The notes beneath the pieces were generated by a model that was given only the letters and a program-made list of their open reading frames with translations, did no database searches and was not told the origin of the DNA. From Propionibacteriaceae bacterium (GTDB taxonomy: Bacteria > Actinomycetota > Actinomycetes > Propionibacteriales > Propionibacteriaceae): a stretch of DNA of 6,937 nucleotides. Of the stretch, positions 1 to 5,431 are shown piece by piece. Location: assembly GCA_024636075.1 (NCBI GenBank), contig JAGXHS010000096.1, forward strand, positions 1-6,937. The letters run 5' to 3'. Made by a program: the position numbers and the translations under genes. Position 1 is the first letter of the stretch. Each line of letters starts with the position of its first letter.

Positions 1-1387
1 CAGCGCAGTCACGCACGTCCGCCACACCCCACTTGCCCTGGAGCCGCTCTCGGTAGGCACGGCCGTAGCCAGCCGAGCCGGAGTAGTTCACGTCCAGGAT
101 CGCCCACCCACGGGAGGTCCAATACTGAAGATCCAGGCGCAGTTGCGGGGTGGAGAGCCCGGTCGGTCCACCGTGCGAGAGCACCTTCAACGGTGGTAGT
201 TCGCCCTCGGGTGCGACGTAGTCGGGATTCGTCGGGGGGTAGTAGAACGCATGCACCTCACCCACCTCCCCGCGCCACGTCCTTTGTTGGGCAACCGAGT
301 AGTAGGAGCGATCGATGTCGATGCTGGTCGACTCGCGAACCTCGGCCCAGGCGCCGGTGTCCAGGTCGAAGACACGCAAGCGTTCCGGGTAGTCGCCACC
401 CGCCTCCACGACAGGGATGCGGGAACCTTCGGGTGCACCCAAGGCCACGGACACCGCCATGGTGGGCCAGGGTGTGAAGGACCCATCAGAAAAGGTGCCA
501 GCACGGGCGGCGCCGCCAATGATCGGGTGGCAGGCGATCTGCCCATCGTCGAGCGGAACCCAATCCGAACCGAAGGCCCAGGCGGGGTGGCAGTAGTCCA
601 CCGGCTCCTCGTGCAGGGCAACGATGTCGCCTCCGCGCAACGCGTGGAAGTTCCAATACCCGCTGCGATCATCAAGGAAAAACAGTTCGTCACCCACCCA
701 TCCGGGATGGCAGGGTGCCGAGGTCGCGGACCCAGCGATCTGGTGGACGTCGGTGATAGCCGTCGCACCGTCGCTGAGTTGGCCGAGCATCAGGCGAGTG
801 GAATCCCACGGCATGTTCGGGTGGTCCCACTCCACCCAGGCGATTCGGCCGTCAGGATGCAGTCTGGGCGAGGAATAGAAGTCGGCCCCTTCGGCCAGCA
901 CCATCCCGCCGTCGGGATTCCCGGTACGCAGGGACAGCGCGACCAAGGTATTGGTGCAATCGATGTCCGATTCCCGATGGTCTTCCCGGATCGCAAGAAC
1001 GAGGTCTCGCTCAGGAAGCACCGTGAAGTCTGCGTACCGCAGTGCACCTCCCTCGGGGGTGAGCGGAATCGTGTGCTCCTCGATCATGGTGAAGCATTGG
1101 TGCGTCGGAACGGTGGAGAACACGACCACGCCGTTGGCCACCGACCACGCGCCGCCGCCATACTCGTGCACCATCGTGCGCACCCAGTGATCTGGCGTGA
1201 GCTCCGCTCGGGTGCCGTCCGGATGCTCGCAACACAGGCTGGTGCGACCTTTCTCGCTGGCCCGACTCTCGGCCCAGTAGTGCACGCCGGTGTCGATCGC
1301 CCCGGGAGAAAGGCCCACAGTGCCCGCGGTGATGGCATCCACGGTGATCGGTGATTCCCACGATCCGTACGGAGCGGTGATGGTCAT
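1..1387 (-). CDS. S9 family peptidase (prolyl oligopeptidase type), partial, C-terminus off the window
   Basis: The frame is open without a stop from an ATG at 1387 to the left edge, giving 462 residues of a protein that continues outside. The N-terminus (MTITAPYGSWESPITVD) and a VHEYGGGAW stretch near residue 80 are typical of S9 dipeptidyl/acylaminoacyl peptidases, in which a beta-propeller precedes an alpha/beta-hydrolase domain. The hydrolase domain begins near residue 400: HGGP at 405-408 is the oxyanion-hole motif, and DVNYSGSAGYGRAY followed by WGVADVRDC is the conserved run just before the nucleophile elbow. The catalytic Ser, Asp and His would lie beyond the window and cannot be checked. 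There is no signal peptide, so a cytosolic enzyme cleaving short peptides is likely. A GGAG-like ribosome site lies directly upstream of the ATG. It is divergent from the GntR operon across 138 bp. The family is clear; the substrate is not. Confidence 0.9.
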   Translation of the reverse strand, partial: MTITAPYGSWESPITVDAITAGTVGLSPGAIDTGVHYWAESRASEKGRTSLCCEHPDGTRAELTPDHWVRTMVHEYGGGAWSVANGVVVFSTVPTHQCFTMIEEHTIPLTPEGGALRYADFTVLPERDLVLAIREDHRESDIDCTNTLVALSLRTGNPDGGMVLAEGADFYSSPRLHPDGRIAWVEWDHPNMPWDSTRLMLGQLSDGATAITDVHQIAGSATSAPCHPGWVGDELFFLDDRSGYWNFHALRGGDIVALHEEPVDYCHPAWAFGSDWVPLDDGQIACHPIIGGAARAGTFSDGSFTPWPTMAVSVALGAPEGSRIPVVEAGGDYPERLRVFDLDTGAWAEVRESTSIDIDRSYYSVAQQRTWRGEVGEVHAFYYPPTNPDYVAPEGELPPLKVLSHGGPTGLSTPQLRLDLQYWTSRGWAILDVNYSGSAGYGRAYRERLQGKWGVADVRDCA

Positions 1388-1461
1388 TCTCCAAGGGTAG
1401 ACGTCCACGTCATGGCGCATACCCCGAATCCAGGAGCCTTGGCGCCGGATGTCGCCCAGGG

Positions 1462-1490
1462 TTGACACGTCCACCAGAGCGTCCTACTGT
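1462..1490 (+). promoter_or_regulatory. Candidate sigma70-type promoter of the GntR-ABC operon
   Basis: A perfect -35 hexamer TTGACA (1462-1467) is followed after 17 bp by TACTGT (1485-1490), which fits the relaxed actinobacterial -10 pattern TANNNT. Transcription would begin near 1497, about 30 nt before the ATG at 1526. A better-looking -10 (TACAAT, 1504-1509) lies downstream but has no matching -35 and would leave only about a 10-nt leader. The -10 overlaps the palindrome at 1488-1507. Confidence 0.6.
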
Positions 1491-1507
1491 ATTAAGCACC
1501 TAATACA
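1488..1507. promoter_or_regulatory. Perfect palindrome TGTATTA-N6-TAATACA, likely GntR/YtrA operator
   Basis: This is a perfect inverted repeat with 7-bp arms and a 6-bp spacer (AGCACC), an AT-rich island in GC-rich DNA. It overlaps the end of the candidate -10 and covers the likely transcription start. It lies 18 bp before the start codon of a GntR-family gene. GntR proteins bind as dimers to short palindromes whose outer bases are often GT and AC, as here. Autorepression of the operon by its first gene is the natural inference. No second copy was noticed in the window. Confidence 0.65.
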
Positions 1508-1525
1508 ATCATACGAGGGGGCGGC

Positions 1526-1921
1526 ATGGAGTTCGACACGAGCTCACCCATCTGGCTCCAGCTCGTCACCGAGTTCTCCCGCCGGATCGTCACTGACGAA
1601 TGGCGGGCGGGGGAGAAGATCCCCGGCGTCCGGGAGCTCGCCCTTCAGTTCGGGGTCAACCCCAACACTGTGCAGCGGGCGCTGGTGGAAATGGAGCGTG
1701 ACGGGCTCTGCCGCTCGGAACGCACCACCGGGCGGTTCGTCACGGAAGACATCCGGCGCATCAACGCGCTACGGCGCGCCCTCGTCACCGAAGCGGCAGA
1801 CGACTACATCCGACTGAGCCGCGGCCTGCGGATGGAAGCGCAGGAAGCCGTGACTCTCGTCCACGAAAGGTGGAACAACCATGACAGCGCAGACCCTCAC
1901 CGAGCCGGGACGGAGGGATGA
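1526..1921 (+). CDS. GntR family transcriptional regulator, YtrA type
   Basis: A 131-residue DNA-binding regulator. Residues about 7-75 form a winged helix-turn-helix: the opening PIWLQLVTEFSRRIV, the turn KIPGVRELALQFGVNPNTVQ (31-50), the recognition helix to about 61, and a wing ending TTGRFVT. The tail after the wing is short, about 55 residues, with no ligand-binding domain of the FadR or HutC kind. That size and form mark the YtrA subgroup, whose members usually sit first in operons with ABC transporters and repress them. The start is supported by a GAGGGGG ribosome site at 1515-1521. The last 41 bp overlap the called start of the ATPase gene. The palindrome at 1488-1507 is its probable operator. 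The effector cannot be read from the sequence; relatives in other bacteria respond to cell-wall-active compounds. Confidence 0.9.
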   Translation: MEFDTSSPIWLQLVTEFSRRIVTDEWRAGEKIPGVRELALQFGVNPNTVQRALVEMERDGLCRSERTTGRFVTEDIRRINALRRALVTEAADDYIRLSRGLRMEAQEAVTLVHERWNNHDSADPHRAGTEG

Positions 1922-2639
1922 GGAGACCATGACGCACACCGCGATCGAGGTCAGGGGGCTGACCAAGAACTACGGCGCCGTCCGCGCTCTCGACGGGCTC
2001 GACCTGACACTGCCCACCGGGCAGATCATCGGGCTTCTCGGGGAGAACGGCTGCGGCAAGACGACGCTGCTGAAGGTGCTGGCCGGAGTGCTGGCCAACC
2101 ACTCGGGCGATGTCTCCATCGCAGGTCACCGGCCGGGACCAGAATCCAAGGCCCACGTGTCGTTCCTGCCCGACGCCAGCTTCCTGCCCGACCACGCGAA
2201 GGTCAGTGAATGCGTCCGGATGTACCGGGATTTCTTCTCCGACTTCGACGAGGCCAAGGCCGCCGACCTGATCGAGTTCTTCGGGTTGGAGCAGTCGATG
2301 CGCTTGAAGGAGATGTCCAAGGGCATGCGGGAGAAGGTGCAGATCGCGCTGGCCATGTCGAGGCAGGCCACGGTGTACCTGCTCGACGAGCCCATCTCCG
2401 GTGTGGACCCGGCCGCGCGACAGGTGATCCTCGACGGCATGGTGCGCAACCTGTCCGAAGACTCGCTGGTGTTCATTTCCACACATCTGGTCCACGACCT
2501 GGAGCCGATCCTCGACAGCGTCGTCCTGATGCGCCACGGCAAGGTCCTTCTGGTCGGCGAGGTGGACGACCTCCGCGCCCAGCACAACATGAGCATCGAC
2601 CAACTGTTCAGGGAGGTATACCAATGGTCGGCACGTTGA
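1881..2639 (+). CDS. ABC transporter ATP-binding protein (GntR-linked ABC-2 exporter)
   Basis: The 252-residue nucleotide-binding subunit of an ABC exporter, on the cytoplasmic face. Counting from the ATG at 1881: Walker A GENGCGKTT (54-62), signature MSKGM (145-149) in place of LSGGQ, Walker B TVYLLDEP (164-171) with catalytic Glu170, D-loop SGVDPAA, and H-loop His202. The Q-loop position reads SFLPD, with Asp98 where Gln is usual; I recall this, and the KGM signature, as common in GntR-linked ABC-2 ATPases, so it need not mean inactivity. The start is uncertain. The ATG at 1881 has AAAGGTGG at a good distance (1866-1873) but adds 16 non-conserved residues and overlaps the regulator by 41 bp. 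The ATG at 1929 (MTHTAIEVRGL) matches where the family fold begins and has AGGAG only 3 nt away. The gene overlaps the permease by 16 bp, so the two are probably coupled. The substrate is unknown. Confidence 0.92.
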   Translation: MTAQTLTEPGRRDEETMTHTAIEVRGLTKNYGAVRALDGLDLTLPTGQIIGLLGENGCGKTTLLKVLAGVLANHSGDVSIAGHRPGPESKAHVSFLPDASFLPDHAKVSECVRMYRDFFSDFDEAKAADLIEFFGLEQSMRLKEMSKGMREKVQIALAMSRQATVYLLDEPISGVDPAARQVILDGMVRNLSEDSLVFISTHLVHDLEPILDSVVLMRHGKVLLVGEVDDLRAQHNMSIDQLFREVYQWSAR

Positions 2640-3442
2640 TCAAGCATGAAGCCCTGCGCACCCGCAGGTGGCTGACGGTGGTGTTCGGACTCGCCACGCT
2701 CGTCACGCTGATGGGGGCACTGATGGCATGGACCGGATGGCCCCTCATCTCCCAACTCGGCGTGATCCTCTCCTTCGTGGGGGTGGGCGCGTTCCTGGCC
2801 GTCGTACAGGTCGGACTCGCCTACGACTACTGGCGGTCGAGCTACAGCAAGACCGGCTACTTCACCCAGTCATTGCCTGTCAAAGGTGCCACAATCTACT
2901 GGTCCAAGCTGCTGTGGGGCTGCGTCGTGACCCTGGTCGCGATCGTCTGGAATGTGGTCCTGGCGCTAGTCGCCTATCTCGGTTCAGCCAGCAGCATGAG
3001 GGTGACCGAGCCGCTCAGTCAGCTCCGTGCAGCGTGGACGGGAATGCTCGAGATCCTCCCGGCCGTGGCCGTGATCGGCCTCGCGTTGGCCGTCGTCGTC
3101 AGCTTCTTCGCGACTCTGGTGCAGTACTATTTCGCGGCTTCGATCGGCAGCGAGTCACGCATGAACCGGCTGGGCATCGGTGGTCCGGTGCTGGTCTGGT
3201 TCGGGCTGTATCTGGTGATGCAGATGCTGCTCCTGCTCGGCATCGTCGCAATACCGCTGGCGCTGGGGAGTGGCTCCGACGGTGGTCTCGCCCTGGTGTC
3301 GCTGAACTTCCTCAGTGTGATGGTCGAGAACCAGACTGCCGGGGCCATGCCGCTGGGCTTCGTTCCGGTGCTGGCGCTGTCCACCGCCGTGCTGGTCTCG
3401 CGCACCGTCGTCTCCTGGAACAGGAAGGTGTCCTTGGCCTGA
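2624..3442 (+). CDS. ABC-2 type transporter permease subunit
   Basis: A 272-residue integral membrane protein with about six hydrophobic segments, roughly at residues 16-36, 43-66, 94-119, 143-168, 187-214 and 245-259. The short cytoplasmic N-terminus (MVGTLIKHEALRTRRW) and the loop YSKTGYFTQSLPVKG (74-88), leading into SKLLWG, are typical of ABC-2 permeases paired with GntR-regulated ATPases. The ATG at 2624 has GGAGG at 2612-2616, 7 nt away, and lies inside the end of the ATPase gene in another frame. An upstream extension of this frame to 2210 exists but is only the shadow of the ATPase. With the preceding ATPase it would form a homodimeric four-subunit exporter. No further operon gene follows: a hairpin and a convergent gene come next. 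Export of a peptide, lipid or antibiotic is possible, but nothing in the sequence identifies the substrate. Confidence 0.88.
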   Translation: MVGTLIKHEALRTRRWLTVVFGLATLVTLMGALMAWTGWPLISQLGVILSFVGVGAFLAVVQVGLAYDYWRSSYSKTGYFTQSLPVKGATIYWSKLLWGCVVTLVAIVWNVVLALVAYLGSASSMRVTEPLSQLRAAWTGMLEILPAVAVIGLALAVVVSFFATLVQYYFAASIGSESRMNRLGIGGPVLVWFGLYLVMQMLLLLGIVAIPLALGSGSDGGLALVSLNFLSVMVENQTAGAMPLGFVPVLALSTAVLVSRTVVSWNRKVSLA

Positions 3443-3446
3443 GCCC

Positions 3447-3476
3447 GGGCATGTTGGCCGAACGCCAACGATGCCC
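3447..3476. terminator. Strong hairpin between convergent genes, likely bidirectional terminator
   Basis: GGGCAT-GTTGGC (3447-3458) pairs with GCCAAC (3464-3469) and ATGCCC (3471-3476), giving 12 base pairs with one bulged G (3470) and a 5-nt loop CGAAC. It starts 4 bp after the permease stop on the plus strand and ends 6 bp before the stop of the reductase gene on the minus strand, so it can serve both. No T-run follows on either strand. Terminators without a U-tract are often proposed in actinobacteria, but this one is inferred from position and pairing only. Confidence 0.6.
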
Positions 3477-3482
3477 ACTCGA

Positions 3483-4163
3483 TCAGCGCACGATCTTGAT
3501 GTTGAACATCGGCGTGCCCAGCGCGCCCCACAGTCGGGCCCACAGTGGTAGGTACATCTCGGTGCCGCGGGCCGTACTGATGTCGCCCAAGTCGATGACG
3601 TCCTGATGCCCGAGCGACCCCAGCACTTCGATGACGGTGAGCTTGGCGTCGGCGTCATCGCCGGAGACGAAGACGCTGTGCCGACCGCCCTCCAGCTGTC
3701 CCGGGTCGACCATGAGATAGGCGTTCATCGTGTTCAGCGCTTTGACGACGTGCGCGTCGGGGAAGGCACGCTGAATTTGCTCACCGAGGGAGTCGCTGTT
3801 CGAGATGAACAACGAAGGCGGCATGCCGGCCGAAAAGTCCAAGGGGTTGGAGACATCCAGGAGGACCTTTCCAGCCAACTGCTCGGCGCCAGCCAGCTCC
3901 AGGGCTTCCAGAGAGCCTCGCCCGTTGGTGGCGTTCACCACCAGTTGCGCACCGGCAGCCGCATCCGCGTACGTTGCCAGCCTCACCTGTGGGTGGGCCT
4001 CGACCCAGACGCGGAACGGGGGATTACCAAAGCCGTCGACTTCGGATCGAGCGAGCGTGGCATCCGGGGCCCTGGTTCCCACGGTGACCTCGTGTCCCAG
4101 TGCGGCGAGAGCGCCCGCAAGGGTCTGGCCAACCTGGCCGGTGCCAAGGACGGCGATCTTCAT
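3483..4163 (-). CDS. NADPH-dependent F420 reductase-like oxidoreductase (Rossmann fold)
   Basis: A 226-residue protein. The N-terminus MKIAVLGTGQVG carries the dinucleotide-binding GxGxxG (G7, G9, G12). The second strand ends VGTR (28-31), where Thr/Arg commonly contacts the 2'-phosphate of NADP. Other family signatures are VVNATNG (75-81), LDVSNPLDF (102-110), VVKALNTMNAYLM (139-151) and the C-terminal run MYLPLWARLWGALGTPMFN (203-221). Proteins of this build transfer hydride between NADP(H) and coenzyme F420, but many homologues have unproven cofactor use, so an F420 role is inferred from family. The ATG at 4163 is chosen because the fold starts there and AGGAGGAG precedes it by a few bases; the open frame upstream to 4880 has no recognisable protein character. 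It is a single gene, convergent with the ABC operon, with its own upstream region holding a palindrome (4242-4260). Confidence 0.87.
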   Translation of the reverse strand: MKIAVLGTGQVGQTLAGALAALGHEVTVGTRAPDATLARSEVDGFGNPPFRVWVEAHPQVRLATYADAAAGAQLVVNATNGRGSLEALELAGAEQLAGKVLLDVSNPLDFSAGMPPSLFISNSDSLGEQIQRAFPDAHVVKALNTMNAYLMVDPGQLEGGRHSVFVSGDDADAKLTVIEVLGSLGHQDVIDLGDISTARGTEMYLPLWARLWGALGTPMFNIKIVR

Positions 4164-4695
4164 GGCTCCTCCTCTTCGCTCAAGTGTGGCGTCGGGTAGT
4201 CGGCCCTGTCTACCTTTGATCAGCAGTTCCGACGCACTGAAGCACCAGAATGTCTGGTGCGGGGGCCCGTCCAAGCGGCTGCACATCGGGGGTGGCGACA
4301 GACGGGATCCCTTCGACATCCCTGACTCGTGCCATCCGTGCGGTCTGGGGTGATCGAAGGCGGCCGTGATCTGCGCTGATGCGCGCCTGGGATCGACGGA
4401 TTGGTCATGACAAACCTCTGGCCAGGCAGTCTCGGGGGCAACGGGGGTGGCGTCGCTGTTCGTGCGGAGAGGTCGCACGGCATTGGACTGGTCGTGGTGC
4501 CGGCGGTGACCAGGGATAGTGGCAGCGTGGCCAAGGGGACCGTCATCGCCGTTGTCTGCTTGCGGTGAGCGCTGTACTCCGCCGTGCCGGGTAGCAAGTT
4601 CAGTTGCAGCCGCTGGGCCCTGTCGCCACAGGTCATCCGCTGTTCTCAGGCATCCCACCTGGGAGCCGGTCAGGATTGATTGTGCCGTGGACGGG
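4164..4695. other. Gene-free stretch between two minus-strand transcription units
   Basis: These 532 bp lie upstream of the reductase gene and downstream of the anti-sigma gene. Several frames stay open because the DNA is GC-rich, but their translations are rich in Pro, Arg and Ser and resemble no protein family I know. No tRNA or rRNA is visible. What can be seen is the ribosome site of the reductase (about 4166-4174), a perfect palindrome at 4242-4260, and a weak 5-bp stem at 4619-4632. It should hold the reductase promoter, but I could not pick a convincing -10/-35 pair. A decayed gene or a small RNA cannot be excluded. Confidence 0.5.
4242..4260. repeat. Perfect inverted repeat GCACCAGA-ATG-TCTGGTGC
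   Basis: Two 8-bp arms match perfectly around a 3-nt centre, 79 bp upstream of the reductase start codon. As DNA it could be an operator for a dimeric regulator of that gene; as RNA it could form a compact hairpin. There is no T-run beside it, and it is far from the stop of the upstream anti-sigma gene, so a terminator role is less likely. Its function is unknown. Confidence 0.5.
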
Positions 4696-5106
4696 CTAGG
4701 ACTTCGTGTCGACGCTGCGGACCATTGTCCACACGTTGGTGGCGCCCTGACGTTCGTAGAGGAGTTGGTCGAGTACGGCGTCGGCGAGTGCCAGTCCGCG
4801 GCCGGATTCTGCCAGCTCGTCGGGCATCTGGCCGGTCCAGGTCTCGACGTACTCCTCGCCGGAGTCGGCGAGGGTGGCATGGAGCGGGGGGCCGACGTCG
4901 AGCGTGAAGTTCCAGACGACAGCGCCGGACGGTTTGCCGTGCTCGATGACGTTGCCGGCGATCTCCATGACAGCCATTTCGAGCATCATCACGTCCTCCG
5001 GGGGGAGCGACTGGTGATCGCGCGAGGCGCGGGCCAACAGGTCGTGCAGGCTGTCGAGCCCTTCGGGCACCGCGAGCCCACTGAGGGTGTAGCGCTCACC
5101 ATTCAC
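4696..5106 (-). CDS. RsbW-like anti-sigma factor / serine kinase (HATPase domain)
   Basis: A 136-residue protein almost wholly made of a GHKL ATPase fold. From the GTG at 5106: N-box EMAVMEIAGNVIEHG (43-57), with Glu48 and Asn52 matching the catalytic and Mg-binding residues of SpoIIAB/RsbW; G1 box LADSG (79-83), with Asp81 for adenine; and G2 box ESGRGLALAD (100-109). Such proteins bind a sigma factor or another target and phosphorylate a STAS antagonist, which releases the partner; here the neighbouring STAS gene is the likely antagonist. The start is a choice: the GTG at 5106 has GAGGA 8 nt upstream (5115-5119) and overlaps the STAS gene by 11 bp, whereas a TTG at 5121 would add five residues but lacks a ribosome site. 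It is the last gene of the operon with the glycosyltransferase. The target is not encoded in the window. Confidence 0.85.
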   Translation of the reverse strand: MNGERYTLSGLAVPEGLDSLHDLLARASRDHQSLPPEDVMMLEMAVMEIAGNVIEHGKPSGAVVWNFTLDVGPPLHATLADSGEEYVETWTGQMPDELAESGRGLALADAVLDQLLYERQGATNVWTMVRSVDTKS

Positions 5107-5431
5107 CGCGGGCGTCCTCAATGGTTGCGTGGGGTCGGAGTATCCGGTCCAGGTTGGTCAGGGCCGGGACCGCCAGAATCTGGTCGCCGGCACAGGCGAT
5201 CCGCAGGTCGCCCCCGGCCAGGCGGGCCGTCTTGAGCCCGCCGATCAGTGCCCCCAGCCCCGACGAGTCCACGAAGGGTACGCCAGTGAGGTCGACCACG
5301 ATGCGAGGGAGGCCTTCAGCCACGATCGCATCCACCCTCTTTTTGAGATGTGGAGCCGCTTTCATGTTGAGGCGGCCGGTGCAGTGGATGACGGCCACAC
5401 CGTCGCTCACTGAGTTCGTCAGCTCGATCAT
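5096..5431 (-). CDS. STAS domain anti-sigma factor antagonist (RsbV/SpoIIAA-like)
   Basis: A 111-residue single-domain STAS protein. It starts with the short strands MIELTNSVSDGVAVIHCTGRLN, followed by the conserved VVDLTGVPFVDSSGLGALIG (45-64). Ser56, first after Asp55 in DSSGL, matches the serine phosphorylated by the cognate kinase in SpoIIAA and RsbV. Unphosphorylated antagonist would bind the RsbW-like protein encoded next and free that protein's target. Its ATG (5429-5431) overlaps the glycosyltransferase stop (5428-5430) as ATGA, and AGGAGGAG stands 8 nt upstream at 5440-5447, so translation is coupled to the glycosyltransferase. Its own end overlaps the anti-sigma start. The same frame stays open upstream to 5953, but that part is a shadow of the glycosyltransferase. 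No phosphatase for the phosphoserine is present in the window. Confidence 0.9.
   Translation of the reverse strand: MIELTNSVSDGVAVIHCTGRLNMKAAPHLKKRVDAIVAEGLPRIVVDLTGVPFVDSSGLGALIGGLKTARLAGGDLRIACAGDQILAVPALTNLDRILRPHATIEDARGEW
5115..5119 (-). promoter_or_regulatory. Ribosome binding site deciding the GTG start of the anti-sigma gene
   Basis: GAGGA read on the minus strand lies 8 nt before the GTG at 5106. The competing TTG at 5121 has only C- and A-rich sequence in front. The site lies within the end of the STAS gene, so the two genes are probably translationally coupled. Confidence 0.5.

Noticed and set aside
251..1354. Long plus-strand open frame of 367 codons
   Set aside because: It lies wholly antisense to the S9 peptidase frame, which has clear family motifs; its translation has no recognisable domain. 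It is a GC-rich shadow.
1785..2624. 279-codon minus-strand frame rich in His, Leu and Val
   Set aside because: Antisense to the ABC ATPase, whose Walker motifs settle the coding strand.
4300..4325. T-arm-like stem GGGAT...ATCCC around TTCGA, suggesting a tRNA
   Set aside because: The loop is 9 nt rather than 7, and no acceptor, D or anticodon arm can be folded around it.
4619..4632. Small stem CCTGT-CGCC-ACAGG as terminator of the switch operon
   Set aside because: Only 5 bp, with no T-run, and more than 60 bp from the stop codon; too weak to call.
4164..4880. N-terminal extension of the reductase frame back to 4880
   Set aside because: The Rossmann fold starts at the ATG at 4163 with a strong ribosome site, and the extra 239 residues have no protein character and run antisense-like across the anti-sigma gene's 3' part in another frame.
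5107..5121. TTG at 5121 as start of the anti-sigma gene
   Set aside because: No ribosome site precedes it, while the GTG at 5106 has GAGGA at 8 nt. Not fully excluded.
4519..5235. 238-codon plus-strand frame over the anti-sigma and STAS genes
   Set aside because: Antisense to two genes with intact catalytic motifs; no domain recognised.
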